A stretch of DNA of 42,311 nt from an uncultured Bacteroidales bacterium (GCA_947165255.1 CAMUZR010000023.1:1-42311), one strand, 5' to 3'. Numbered from the stretch's first letter, positions 1 through 8,079 are shown. Made by a program: numbers and translations. The notes: generated by a model not told the origin, from the sequence alone.

Positions 1-3000
1 AGCCGTTCTTGCCGGCGTCTTCCTCGGCGGGGTTGAAGTGCCAGAGGTGCCAGTAACCGCACTCGACGGCCTTCTTCTCCTCGTTCTGCGTGCGGCCCAT
101 ACCGATCTTGATGCCGTGGTTGATGCAGGGTGCGTAGCAGATGATGAGCGACGGGCCGTGGTAGGCCTCGGCCTCCTTGATGACGTTGAAGTACTGGGCC
201 TGGCTGGCGCCCATAGCCACCTGCGCCACATAGACGTAGCCGTAGCTCTTGGCAATCATACCGAGGTCTTTCTTGCGGATCTTCTTGCCGCTGGTGGCGA
301 ACTTGGCGACAGCGCCGGCCGGGGTGGCCTTCGAGCTCTGTCCGCCGGTGTTGGAGTACACCTCGGTGTCGACGACGACGACGTTGACATCCTCGCCGCT
401 GGCCAGCACGTGGTCGAGACCGCCGAATCCGATGTCATAGCCCCAGCCGTCGCCGCCGAAGATCCACTGGCTCTTCTTGACGAGGCTGTGACGGAGCTCG
501 AGGAGCTGCTTGCAGATGTCGCAGCCGCACTTCTCCATCAGCGGGATGAGCTTGTCGGCGATTTCCTTGGTCTTGAGGGTGTTCTCGCGGTTCTCGATCC
601 ACTCGGTGAAGAGGGCCTTGATTTCGGCGCTGCAGCAGTCGCAGGCGAGGCCTTCCTTCATAATGCGCTCCACGCGGTCGCGCATCTGGCGGGTGGCGGT
701 GGCCATACCGAGGCCGAACTCGGCGTTGTCCTCGAACAGCGAGTTGGCCCAGGCGGGACCGAAGCCGCTGCGGTAGTTCTTGCAGTAGGGGGTGGCAGGA
801 GCCGAGCCGCCGTAGATGGAGGAGCAGCCCGTGGCGTTGGCCACCATCATCTGCTCGCCGAAGAGCTGGGTGATGCACTTGAGGTACGGGGTCTCGCCGC
901 AGCCGGCGCAGGCGCCGCTGAACTCGAACAGGGGCTGTGCGAACTGGCTGTTCTTGACGTTGGCCTTCTTGTCGATGAGGTTGTCCTTGTAGGTGACGCA
1001 CTTCTGGGCGTAGTCCCAGTTGGCGGCCTCGTGGAGCTGGCTCTCGAAGGGTTTCATCACGAGGGCTTTCTCCTTGGCGGGGCAGACGTCGGCGCAGTTG
1101 CCGCAGCCGGTGCAGTCCATAGCGCTGACCTGCATACGGAAGTGCATACCGGCCAGCTCCTTGGGCATCTTCACGTCGATGGCCTTCATCGACTCGGGGG
1201 CCTTCTTCATCTCCTCGTCGGTCATCACGCAGGGGCGGATGGCGGCGTGGGGGCAGACCAGCGAGCACTGGTTGCACTGGATGCAGTTGGCGGGGTTCCA
1301 CTCGGGGACGACGGTGGCCACGCCGCGCTTCTCGTAGGCGGTGGTGCCGGCGGGGAAGGTGCCGTCCTCGTAGCCGAGGAATGCCGACACGGGCAGGTCG
1401 TTGCCGGTCTGGGCCACCATCGGGCGCATCACCTTGGCGATGAACTCGGGGTCGCCCTCGTGCTTCTCGACGGCGAAGTCGGTGCTGCAAGGCAGGTTGG
1501 CCCACTCGGCGGGGATGTCGACCTTCACGATCTCGCCGCCGCGGTCGACGGCCTGGTAGTTCTTGTTGACCACGTCCTCACCCTTGCGGCCGTAGCTCTT
1601 GACGATGAATTTCTTCATCTGCTCGACGGCGAGGTCGTAAGGAATCACCTCGCTGATCTTGAAGAAGGCGCTCTGGAGGATGGTGTTGGTGCGGTTGCCG
1701 AGGCCGATTTCGGCGGCAATCTTGGTGGCGTCGATGATGTACATCGTGATGTGGTGCAGCGCCAGGTACTTCTTCACGAAGTCGGGCAGCTGGGCCTTGG
1801 TCTCCTCGACGGTCCAGGGGCTGTTGTAGAGGAAGGTGCCGTTGTCCTTCAGGCCGCGCAGGCAGTCATACTTGCGCAGGTAGCTGGGCACGTGGACGGC
1901 CACGAAGTCGGGCGTGCCGACCAGGTAGGGAGCGGGCAGGGGGTTGTCGCCGAAGCGCAGGTGCGAGCAGGTGTAGCCGCCGCTCTTCTTCGAGTCGTAG
2001 TCGAAGTAGGCCTGGCTGTACTTGTTGGTGTTGTCGCCGATAATCTTGATGCTGTTCTTGTTGGCACCCACCGTGCCGTCGGCACCGAGGCCGTAGAAGC
2101 GGGCCTCGAAGGTGCCCTTGGGCAGGATGCTGATTTCGGGCAGCAGGGGCAGCGAGCGGAAGGTCACGTCGTCGACGATGCCGATGGTGAACTGGTTCTT
2201 CTTCTCGCCCTCGGCGTTGTTGAAGACGCTGATGATCTGGGCGGGGGTGGTGTCCTTGCTCGACAGACCGTAGCGGCCGCCGAGGATGGTGGGCTTGTAG
2301 GGGCAGTCCTTGAAGGCCTCGACGATGTCCATATACAGCGGGTCGCCGTTGGCGCCGGGCTCCTTGGTGCGGTCGAGGACGGTGATGGTCTTCACGTGCT
2401 CCATCAGGCTCTTGGGCATAGCCTCCATCAGGTACTTCACGCTGAAGGGACGGTACAGGTGGACGGTCACGCAGCCGGTCTTCTTGCCCTGGGCGTTCAG
2501 GTAGTCGACCACGGTCTTGATGGTCTCGGTCACCGAACCCATAGCCACGATGACGTGCTCGGCATCCTTGGCACCGTAGTAGGTGAAGGGGGCGTACTGG
2601 CGGCCCGTCAGCTTGCTGATCTCAGCCATATACTTGGCCACGATGTCGGGCAGGGCGTCGTAGTATTTGTTCTGCAGCTCGCGGGTCTGGAAGTAGACGT
2701 CGCTGTTCTGGGCGGTGCCGCGGGTCACGTTGTGCTCGGGGTTGAGGGCGTTCTCGCGGAAAGCCTTCAGGGCCTTCTGGTCCACCAGCGGACGCAGGTC
2801 TTCCATATCCCAAGCCTCGATCTTCTGGATCTCGTGGCTGGTGCGGAAGCCGTCGAAGAAGTTGAGGAACGGCACGCGGCCGCTGAGGGCGGCGAGGTGG
2901 GCCACAGGGGCGAGGTCCATCACCTCCTGCACCGAGCTCTCGGCCAGCAGGGCGAAGCCGGTCTGGCGGGTGCTCATCACGTCGGCGTGGTCGCCGAAGA

Positions 3001-3373
3001 TGGAGAGGGCCTGGGCGGCCAGGGCGCGGGCGCTCACGTGGAACACGCCGGGCAGCAGCTCGCCGGCAATCTTGTACATGTTTGGGATCATCAGCAGCAG
3101 ACCCTGCGAAGCGGTGTAGGTGGTGGTCAGCGCACCGGCCTGCAACGAGCCGTGCACGGCGCCGGCGGCACCGGCCTCGCTCTGCATCTCGACGACCTTC
3201 ACGGTCTCGCCGAAGAGGTTCTTACGACCCGCAGCGGCCCACTCGTCGATGTACTCGGCCATAGGGCTGGACGGGGTGATGGGGTAGATAGCTGCTACCT
3301 CGCTGAACATGTAGGCCACATGCGCTGCAGCGCAGTTGCCGTCACAAGTCATAAACTTTTTTTCTTTTGCCAT
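1..3373 (-). CDS. nifJ: Pyruvate:ferredoxin (flavodoxin) oxidoreductase, 3' end outside window
   Basis: This enzyme oxidises pyruvate with CoA to acetyl-CoA and CO2 and passes the electrons to ferredoxin or flavodoxin in the cytoplasm. The ATG at 3373-3371 opens with MAKEKKFMTCDGN. About 1,124 codons are visible, against about 1,190 for the single-chain family, so only the C-terminus is missing. The order is the usual one: pyrimidine-binding domain (YPITPSSPMAEYIDEW), central domains, two ferredoxin-type 4Fe-4S motifs (CIQCNQCSLVCP from C697 and CTGCGNCADVCP from C754), the proximal cluster motif CAGCGETPY from C822, and the thiamine diphosphate motif GDGWGYDIG around D975 followed by NTGGQSSK. 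The gene stands alone, with a promoter-like box and a perfect palindrome in its leader. Identification is very secure. A long open frame on the opposite strand is a codon-bias shadow. Confidence 0.97.
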   Translation of the reverse strand, partial: MAKEKKFMTCDGNCAAAHVAYMFSEVAAIYPITPSSPMAEYIDEWAAAGRKNLFGETVKVVEMQSEAGAAGAVHGSLQAGALTTTYTASQGLLLMIPNMYKIAGELLPGVFHVSARALAAQALSIFGDHADVMSTRQTGFALLAESSVQEVMDLAPVAHLAALSGRVPFLNFFDGFRTSHEIQKIEAWDMEDLRPLVDQKALKAFRENALNPEHNVTRGTAQNSDVYFQTRELQNKYYDALPDIVAKYMAEISKLTGRQYAPFTYYGAKDAEHVIVAMGSVTETIKTVVDYLNAQGKKTGCVTVHLYRPFSVKYLMEAMPKSLMEHVKTITVLDRTKEPGANGDPLYMDIVEAFKDCPYKPTILGGRYGLSSKDTTPAQIISVFNNAEGEKKNQFTIGIVDDVTFRSLPLLPEISILPKGTFEARFYGLGADGTVGANKNSIKIIGDNTNKYSQAYFDYDSKKSGGYTCSHLRFGDNPLPAPYLVGTPDFVAVHVPSYLRKYDCLRGLKDNGTFLYNSPWTVEETKAQLPDFVKKYLALHHITMYIIDATKIAAEIGLGNRTNTILQSAFFKISEVIPYDLAVEQMKKFIVKSYGRKGEDVVNKNYQAVDRGGEIVKVDIPAEWANLPCSTDFAVEKHEGDPEFIAKVMRPMVAQTGNDLPVSAFLGYEDGTFPAGTTAYEKRGVATVVPEWNPANCIQCNQCSLVCPHAAIRPCVMTDEEMKKAPESMKAIDVKMPKELAGMHFRMQVSAMDCTGCGNCADVCPAKEKALVMKPFESQLHEAANWDYAQKCVTYKDNLIDKKANVKNSQFAQPLFEFSGACAGCGETPYLKCITQLFGEQMMVANATGCSSIYGGSAPATPYCKNYRSGFGPAWANSLFEDNAEFGLGMATATRQMRDRVERIMKEGLACDCCSAEIKALFTEWIENRENTLKTKEIADKLIPLMEKCGCDICKQLLELRHSLVKKSQWIFGGDGWGYDIGFGGLDHVLASGEDVNVVVVDTEVYSNTGGQSSKATPAGAVAKFATSGKKIRKKDLGMIAKSYGYVYVAQVAMGASQAQYFNVIKEAEAYHGPSLIICYAPCINHGIKIGMGRTQNEEKKAVECGYWHLWHFNPAEEDAGKNG

Positions 3374-3387
3374 AATTAATTAAATTA

Positions 3388-3401
3388 CTTAAACGTTTAA
3401 G
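3388..3401. promoter_or_regulatory. Perfect 14-bp palindrome in nifJ leader
   Basis: CTTAAACGTTTAAG reads the same on both strands. It lies 14 bases upstream of the nifJ start codon and downstream of the promoter-like -7 box, where a repressor would block transcription. No cognate regulator is visible. That it is an operator is inference. Confidence 0.45.
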
Positions 3402-3425
3402 GATTAATTATTGTGTTGTTGTTTC

Positions 3426-3433
3426 CAAATATA
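3426..3433 (-). promoter_or_regulatory. nifJ -7 promoter box
   Basis: On the minus strand this reads TATATTTG, matching the Bacteroidota TAnnTTTG box. It lies 53 bases upstream of the nifJ start codon. The -33 region overlaps the end of the restriction gene and is not a clear TTTG. Confidence 0.45.
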
Positions 3434-3436
3434 CTT

Positions 3437-4546
3437 TTAATCATCATCTTCATAATTGAATTCAACTTTGCTTTGAAGGATAATCTCACCGAGGATATTA
3501 TTCAGTCCTCCTTGTTGACAAACGGTTTCAAATATTGTCTTTAGTTTGGGGATGTTGATCAATTCTTCTATACAATCCATGTATTTCTTTACAATTGCCT
3601 CAATAGAATACGTCTTTTTTGCGCCATCTTCCAACTTTTTTCTCAAATCATCCTCATTGTCTTCCGTTTTAACGACAAAAGTAATAGGGTAACGTTCTAT
3701 CTTGTCAATGTCAAGAAAATACTTCTTGAAATCCAATGTTTCTGTTACTTGAAAAAATCTACCAAGAGGTTTCATGACAAAATCAATACCTCCATCATTA
3801 GCATTGGTTCGTCCTGTTTTATATAACTTGAGGAAATCCTCGTTGATTTCCTCCAAAGAATATCCCCAGTATATTTTCTCGTCTTTGTAGTAATATTTTA
3901 ATATCGAGAAACTGACAATCTCAAATAATCTGGCATCAACATTTGGCGCGAGTAACCCAGCAATGAAACTCTTACTTTCCACATTTTCGTTATTTTCAAG
4001 ATTTTCAAGTTCTTGGCATTGTTTGATAAATCGTTGAAATGAGTCTGATTTCACCTGAATGTATTCATCTATAATATCAATAATAGCTTGGGCAATATTA
4101 TAGGATTTCTTACCAATTTTTATTTTGAGTAAATTCTCATTTACCCAATATCGATTTGTTTGAGGATCACGTATTATTGGCGCGAACTCACATTCATGAA
4201 ACAAACTCTTGAATTCTTCATTCATACGACTATTAAGTGCATGATTTTGTAATTTGGCACCAAAAGGAAGTTCTCGAGTTCTTTTCAATAAAACTGTAAA
4301 TTGAGCGCCATCATATTTGGAGTAATCTTTGGACTTCAAAAAGCCTTTCTTAATATAGTCTTCGACAAGAACATAAATAGCGTATAAATTAGCAAAACTA
4401 GACCTTGATTTTGAGCCTCGTTGTGCGGATTTTGTTTTGACATTGAGGTACTGTAGCAGTGGACTTTGAATGTACAACTCATCTGCTTGCTTATTAAAAT
4501 GTTTTGCCAAAATATCTTTTATATTCTGTGTAAATGCATGTTCCAT
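3437..4546 (-). CDS. Putative type II restriction endonuclease
   Basis: A 369-residue protein with no membrane segment or signal peptide, encoded 15 bases after a DNA adenine methylase gene. That placement is typical of a type II restriction partner. Around residues 246-269 it has GRTNANDGGIDFV followed by GRFFQVTE. The pattern (acidic D251 and D255 on a strand, then a Q/E-x-T/K strand ten residues on) resembles a PD-(D/E)XK nuclease core, with the canonical lysine not obvious. The N-terminal half is helical and rich in K and E. AT content is far higher than in nifJ next door, which suggests horizontal acquisition. If the methylase recognises ATGCAT, this enzyme should cut the same site. One ATGCAT (4534-4539) lies in its own first codons. 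The functional call rests mainly on context. Confidence 0.7.
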   Translation of the reverse strand: MEHAFTQNIKDILAKHFNKQADELYIQSPLLQYLNVKTKSAQRGSKSRSSFANLYAIYVLVEDYIKKGFLKSKDYSKYDGAQFTVLLKRTRELPFGAKLQNHALNSRMNEEFKSLFHECEFAPIIRDPQTNRYWVNENLLKIKIGKKSYNIAQAIIDIIDEYIQVKSDSFQRFIKQCQELENLENNENVESKSFIAGLLAPNVDARLFEIVSFSILKYYYKDEKIYWGYSLEEINEDFLKLYKTGRTNANDGGIDFVMKPLGRFFQVTETLDFKKYFLDIDKIERYPITFVVKTEDNEDDLRKKLEDGAKKTYSIEAIVKKYMDCIEELINIPKLKTIFETVCQQGGLNNILGEIILQSKVEFNYEDDD

Positions 4547-4561
4547 ATAGCAGATTATTAT

Positions 4562-5413
4562 TTAGAAATTTAAACTTAACTGTTCTTCCGTTTCTTCTCG
4601 ACGATATGATTTCATTACACGGTGCAAAACTTCTCCACGGTATTCATTGGAAAGGCCAAGACGACGTAATCCGATCTTAATGTATTCTTCCTGCAACTCA
4701 ATACCGATACAACTTCTACCTAGTTGCTTTGCAACATACGCTGTGGTAAACGACCCAGAAAATGGGTCAAGAACCAAATCGCCCTCATTGGAACTCGCTC
4801 TAATAATCCTGTCGAGTAAAGCTATTGGCTTTTGGGTAGGATGATTCTCATACTCCTCCATTCTGTAGCGGACACGTGCAAATTCCCATACATTCCCAGG
4901 CACTTTTCTTGTGTTATACGGTTGAGGTGGATTTTTGCGGTAATCAATGAGTTTACGTTTTGATCCGGTTTTTGCCTCCACCATTATCTCTTCGGAGTTG
5001 AAGGTGTAATTATTCTTATCCTTTACACAGAACAAAATGGGTTCATACATCGAGCCATAATAGTTTTTGGCTTGTACCCCGGAACTATCATAATACCACA
5101 TGATTCTAGACATGATATTAATACGATTACGTAGGTACAAATCAAAATATGGCATGAACTGAGTGGATGTCATCACGTAGAAGGATCCATTGGTCTTTAG
5201 CTTCTTGATGCAAAGGTCAAGCCACTGGTAACACCAGTCTAAATAATCTTCATCAGAATTCCACTTGTCTTTACACCCAGCAAAATTCTTCCCAATATTA
5301 TATGGAGGATCCGCAAATATCAAATCCACCGAGTTGTCTTTGACTTCATATTTTAAAGCCTGCAAAGCATCCCCATGAATAATCTTATATTTGTTTGTTC
5401 CTAGAAATTCCAT
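4562..5413 (-). CDS. DNA adenine N6-methyltransferase, YhdJ/M.EcoKII-like
   Basis: A 283-residue S-adenosylmethionine-dependent DNA methylase. The catalytic motif DPPY is at residues 35-38 (FADPPYNIGKNF). The SAM-binding motif DPFSGSFTT is at about residue 216, so the order is the beta class used by many type II adenine methylases. Between them lie SSGVQAKNYYGSMYEPIL, EAKTGSKRKLIDYRKNPPQ and ENHPTQKPIALLDRII. From memory these match E. coli YhdJ, which methylates the second A of ATGCAT, very closely. The substrate prediction ATGCAT is therefore inference by similarity. It is encoded between a membrane protein (12-base gap upstream) and the putative endonuclease (15-base gap downstream), so M is made before R from one transcript. 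Confidence 0.92.
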   Translation of the reverse strand: MEFLGTNKYKIIHGDALQALKYEVKDNSVDLIFADPPYNIGKNFAGCKDKWNSDEDYLDWCYQWLDLCIKKLKTNGSFYVMTSTQFMPYFDLYLRNRINIMSRIMWYYDSSGVQAKNYYGSMYEPILFCVKDKNNYTFNSEEIMVEAKTGSKRKLIDYRKNPPQPYNTRKVPGNVWEFARVRYRMEEYENHPTQKPIALLDRIIRASSNEGDLVLDPFSGSFTTAYVAKQLGRSCIGIELQEEYIKIGLRRLGLSNEYRGEVLHRVMKSYRREETEEQLSLNF

Positions 5414-5425
5414 GTCTTTTGTTAT

Positions 5426-6109
5426 TTATTTCTTAATTGGGCTCTCGTATAAACTATGTTGTTTTGAGAAATAGTTTTCCGTAGAAGGAATTAACCCTAA
5501 AACTTTCATTTTTTTTTCAAAATTCATCATTATAGCATCATAATCACTTGACAAATAGTTACGGTATACGTCCGTTTTCTTTATTTCACTATACTCAAAT
5601 ACAATTTGAGGTAATAAAATGGAAAAATCGGCAGATGGCTTTGACGAAATTTGTCCAGCAACGATTCTCATGGTTTTTATCCTTGCTTCTAGCTTTGGTG
5701 TGCCAGCAATAATAGAATGGTATAATGCAGAATGGTAGCACCAAAACGCTTCAATCAAATTGTTTTGTACTCGATATAAATCTCCATTTGTACTGCAAAT
5801 ACCCGCTTGAAGGTTATTGACTTGTTTTGTTTGAATCAAATCATTTTCGGCCAATCTTCGTTCTATTTCTATTTGCTCTTTTTGTTTCCTTTCCGTTTCT
5901 GATATTCGTTCTTTCATATCAATTGCATTAACAATCTGTAATCCCACAATTACTGTGAAAACAATTGCCATCAATGCAACACATATCCCGATGAATGTAT
6001 CTAATGAAACAACAGAAATTTTTATGGATCCAAATATCCATATTCCCGCTATTACCAGAACACCAGCGAGTGAAATTAGTGAAACTATTATGCTTAATCG
6101 GTTCTTCAT
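5426..6109 (-). CDS. Membrane-anchored protein with coiled coil and TPR-like segment
   Basis: A 227-residue protein of unknown function. Two hydrophobic helices (about residues 7-29 and 36-61) form a hairpin. A charged coiled coil follows (about 65-97, ERKQKEQIEIERRLAEND). The soluble part includes a stretch like one tetratricopeptide repeat (GDLYRVQNNLIEAFWCYHSAL). The soluble domain is probably cytoplasmic. The gene lies 9 bases after the KilA-N gene and 12 bases before the methylase gene, so it is co-transcribed with the restriction-modification pair. Membrane proteins in such positions can be defence effectors or simple passengers, and nothing here decides which. It is AT-rich like the rest of the island. 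Confidence 0.7.
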   Translation of the reverse strand: MKNRLSIIVSLISLAGVLVIAGIWIFGSIKISVVSLDTFIGICVALMAIVFTVIVGLQIVNAIDMKERISETERKQKEQIEIERRLAENDLIQTKQVNNLQAGICSTNGDLYRVQNNLIEAFWCYHSALYHSIIAGTPKLEARIKTMRIVAGQISSKPSADFSILLPQIVFEYSEIKKTDVYRNYLSSDYDAIMMNFEKKMKVLGLIPSTENYFSKQHSLYESPIKK

Positions 6110-6118
6110 ATTGTATTT

Positions 6119-6961
6119 TTATTTCAGCAGTTTTCTATTTCCTACTTCTTCCAGCACGGTCATTTGTTGGATGGCTACCTTGTTGAGTTTGTGCAGGCGG
6201 TCGCGTTGCGGGATACCTTCGTTGATAAAGACGGCATTCGGGTTCTCCATATTGGAGAGGCAGATGAGTTGGTTTATCGTGGCATAGTCGCGCATATTGC
6301 CTTTCTTGCCGGGGTTGGCGTCGCGCCACTCCTTGGCAGTGATGCCGAAGAGGGCCACATTGAGGACATCCGCCTCCTCGGCATAGATAAGCGAACTGTG
6401 GTAGGCATCCACCTCGTCGGGCACAAGGTTGGCGCGGACGGCATCGGTGTGGATATGGTTTGTTCTCCGCTTCGCTATCGAAACATCCACTGGATGTTTC
6501 TTCATGTTCGACAGCTCCCTCTTCGCCGACCAACCCAGTTGCTTATGTTCCTCTTCTTTCAGACGCTGGTACTCTTTGACCAACAGCAGTTGGAAGCGTG
6601 GACTAATCCACATACCGAAATGATAGGCGAGGTCACGGTGGGCATAGGTGCCACCGTATCTGCCAGCCTTCGATATAATGCCCATAGCACCAGTCTTCTC
6701 CACCCAGGTCTTTACCGACAGCACAAAGTTGTTGCTTCCTGCCATGTTTCTAATTGTACCGAATTCGGTATAATTAAAATTCGGATTATACAATGCCTCC
6801 CACTCACCGAGGTACTCGATGGTACTCTTCAGGCTCAACCAACGAAAAATCACATGTTCCTGCATTTGATTGCGCACCATATCCGTTAGTGAGATATAGT
6901 CGCTCTCGTTATGCGAGATAACCGTGATTGTTTGTTCTTGAACGTGTATTGTGGTTGGCAT
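6119..6961 (-). CDS. KilA-N domain protein
   Basis: A 280-residue protein with an N-terminal KilA-N domain (about residues 15-135). Landmarks are SDYISLTDMVR, NFVLSVKTWVEKTGA, GRYGGTYAHRDLAYHFGMWISP and the LLLVKEYQRLKEEE helix. KilA-N is a DNA-binding fold common in phages, large DNA viruses and Bacteroidota accessory regions, sometimes in anti-repressor-like proteins. The C-terminal part (about 140-280) is conserved-looking but unnamed. It ends TVLEEVGNRKLLK, a tail that recurs as a fragment at 9634-9682. Residues about 154-161 are encoded by a small hairpin repeat also found at 9224 and 9319. It appears to lead a four-gene operon with the membrane protein, methylase and endonuclease. An imperfect palindrome lies 20 bases upstream. 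A regulatory role is plausible but not shown. Confidence 0.9.
   Translation of the reverse strand: MPTTIHVQEQTITVISHNESDYISLTDMVRNQMQEHVIFRWLSLKSTIEYLGEWEALYNPNFNYTEFGTIRNMAGSNNFVLSVKTWVEKTGAMGIISKAGRYGGTYAHRDLAYHFGMWISPRFQLLLVKEYQRLKEEEHKQLGWSAKRELSNMKKHPVDVSIAKRRTNHIHTDAVRANLVPDEVDAYHSSLIYAEEADVLNVALFGITAKEWRDANPGKKGNMRDYATINQLICLSNMENPNAVFINEGIPQRDRLHKLNKVAIQQMTVLEEVGNRKLLK
6480..6500. repeat. Hairpin repeat copy 1, inside the KilA-N gene
   Basis: GAAACATCC-ACT-GGATGTTTC has 9-bp perfect arms and is flanked by TTCGCTATC and TTCA. Copies 2 and 3 (9224 and 9319) share the flanks but have different stem bases that still pair. Here it is in frame and encodes residues about 154-161. Confidence 0.7.
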
Positions 6962-6980
6962 GAATGGTACTTTTTGTATT

Positions 6981-7005
6981 TTGCAGTCAAAAAATTTGAC
7001 CGCAA
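6981..7005. promoter_or_regulatory. Imperfect palindrome upstream of the KilA-N gene
   Basis: TTGCAGTCAAA and TTTGACCGCAA are 11-bp arms with one mismatch around AAA, ending 20 bases before the KilA-N start codon. The sequence resembles the larger palindrome at 7195-7221 (GCGGTC...GACCGC). It could be an operator or a member of a palindromic repeat family. Confidence 0.5.
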
Positions 7006-7075
7006 GACTTATGATTAACTGTCTTTTGCTGTCTTTTGGTTTCCATACCCATCGATTTCGAGGAGTTTTGTCTTC

Positions 7076-7101
7076 TAAAGGGGTCGAATTCGACCCCTTT
7101 A
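7076..7101. repeat. Perfect 26-bp palindrome
   Basis: Each arm reads TAAAGGGGTCGAA, with no spacer. There is no T-run of terminator type after it on either strand. It is one of four palindromes in the 270-base gap between the ORF6N and KilA-N genes. Confidence 0.85.
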
Positions 7102-7165
7102 AAATTGGGAATGTTGAGCATTATTTCCTGTATCTTTGTCATATTTCCTTTTTTCTTTCTATGTT

Positions 7166-7185
7166 TTGGCACTCGCGAATGCCAA
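7166..7185. repeat. 20-bp near-perfect palindrome
   Basis: TTGGCA-C-TCGCGA-A-TGCCAA has one mismatched pair. It lies between the two larger palindromes of this gap. Its role is unknown. Confidence 0.6.
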
Positions 7186-7194
7186 ATCTATTAT

Positions 7195-7221
7195 TTTGCG
7201 GTCGAAATTTTCGACCGCAAA
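7195..7221. repeat. 27-base palindrome with single central base
   Basis: The 13-bp arms TTTGCGGTCGAAA and TTTCGACCGCAAA are perfect around one T. It starts 10 bases downstream of the ORF6N stop codon. On the minus strand it could end ORF6N transcription, but no U-run follows the stem. The odd-length, central-T design matches the palindromes inside the ORF6N gene. Confidence 0.8.
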
Positions 7222-7230
7222 TCGTATATC

Positions 7231-7980
7231 TTATTGTTTTTCTGTTTTAAACCCTATCCGTTTTTGTGGTGTTGATGATTTCTCACGCAGTTGGTCTAGG
7301 GCATCGTTGATGGCCTCTATTTGAAGTGCTATCTCTGTGTTGGTCTCCTCCTGCATGCGGTTGATGTCGTTCTGGTCGTGCAGGATTTCCTCCACATAGT
7401 TGTTGAGCTGGTCCACTTTGTGCGACAGTTGCTCTACCTTCAGGTTCACCCCTTGCCATGCACTCACCGCATGGCGTATTGCCACAAACGCCCGCATGAT
7501 GTTGATGTTGACTTGAATTGCCGTCTCCGACCGCAGGACTGAACTCAACATTGCAATGCCTAATTCAGTGAATGCATTAGGCATTTTGCGTGTGCCTCCC
7601 CAACTTGAAGTAGCAATTTGTGACTTCAAATATATATCATTATCAATGCTTTCTGGACTTGAAGTCACAATTTGTGACCTCAAACTAGTCTCAATATCGT
7701 CAATCTCTTCAGTATCAGCATCAGTGGTACTCTCCTTTAAGGTCACAATTTGTGACCTTAAAAACGCCCATTCATTTTTGTTCAACTTAAACATAAAGTC
7801 TTCAGCGAAACGCTCAATATTACGTTTGACCGCTTGGTTCAAGACCTTTGTTTCCACCCCATACAGCTCCGCCAAGTCGCGGTCGAGCATAACTCGCAAA
7901 CCCCGCACTTCGTAGATGCGATGCTTGATAAGCTCCACCTCGGAAGTCCTAATAGCTGTTATTTCATTCTCGCTCTTCAT
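7231..7980 (-). CDS. ORF6N domain protein with three SQIVT-type repeats
   Basis: A 249-residue protein. The ORF6N DNA-binding domain is at about residues 15-70 (IKHRIYEVRGLRVMLDRDL, LYGVETKVLNQAVKRNIERF, EDFMFKLNKNEW). ORF6N and KilA-N domains often occur in phage and Bacteroidota accessory genes. A low-complexity linker follows with three related peptides, LRSQIVTLK, LRSQIVTSS and LKSQIATSS, starting near residues 73, 100 and 118. Each is encoded by an odd-length DNA palindrome. Next comes the conserved WGGTRKMPNAFTELGIAMLSSVLRS block, then a C-terminal coiled coil (about 180-235) that suggests oligomers. A degraded second copy lies at 9139-9631. The gene is followed after 270 bases by the KilA-N operon. 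Function is unknown beyond likely DNA binding. Confidence 0.9.
   Translation of the reverse strand: MKSENEITAIRTSEVELIKHRIYEVRGLRVMLDRDLAELYGVETKVLNQAVKRNIERFAEDFMFKLNKNEWAFLRSQIVTLKESTTDADTEEIDDIETSLRSQIVTSSPESIDNDIYLKSQIATSSWGGTRKMPNAFTELGIAMLSSVLRSETAIQVNINIMRAFVAIRHAVSAWQGVNLKVEQLSHKVDQLNNYVEEILHDQNDINRMQEETNTEIALQIEAINDALDQLREKSSTPQKRIGFKTEKQ
7605..7762. repeat. Three in-frame palindromes inside the ORF6N gene
   Basis: 7736-7762 has perfect 13-bp arms (TTTAAGGTCACAA) around one T. 7659-7683 has 12-bp arms (TTGAAGTCACAA) with one mismatch. 7605-7629 has 12-bp arms with two mismatches. All share the core CAA-T-TTG. Centre spacings are 78 and 54 bases, multiples of three, so the SQIVT peptides stay in frame. 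Confidence 0.8.
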
Positions 7981-8022
7981 CGGCGTTGTGTATAATTCTT
8001 TAATAGAGACAACAATACGTCG

Positions 8023-8062
8023 CGTATAATACTATACGTGAATTTACAAAAATACAAAAATA
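8023..8062 (-). promoter_or_regulatory. Putative ORF6N promoter and palindrome
   Basis: On the minus strand two overlapping TATTTTTG boxes (8047-8054, 8055-8062) match TAnnTTTG. They are followed by a 16-bp palindrome with one mismatch, CGTATAAT/ACTATACG at 8023-8038, before the start codon at 7980. A clear -33 box is missing. Confidence 0.35.
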
Positions 8063-8079
8063 AAATGGAGTGATGAAAA

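Noticed and set aside
38..3379. 1,113-codon open frame on the plus strand
   Set aside because: It is antisense to nifJ, whose domains and cluster motifs are unmistakable. The frame is open only because of GC-rich third positions; its translation is repetitive (GLV, AVA, HH) with no domain.
7084..7093. GGTCGAATTC resembling a tRNA T-loop
   Set aside because: It is the centre of a perfect palindrome, with no acceptor, D or anticodon stems around it.
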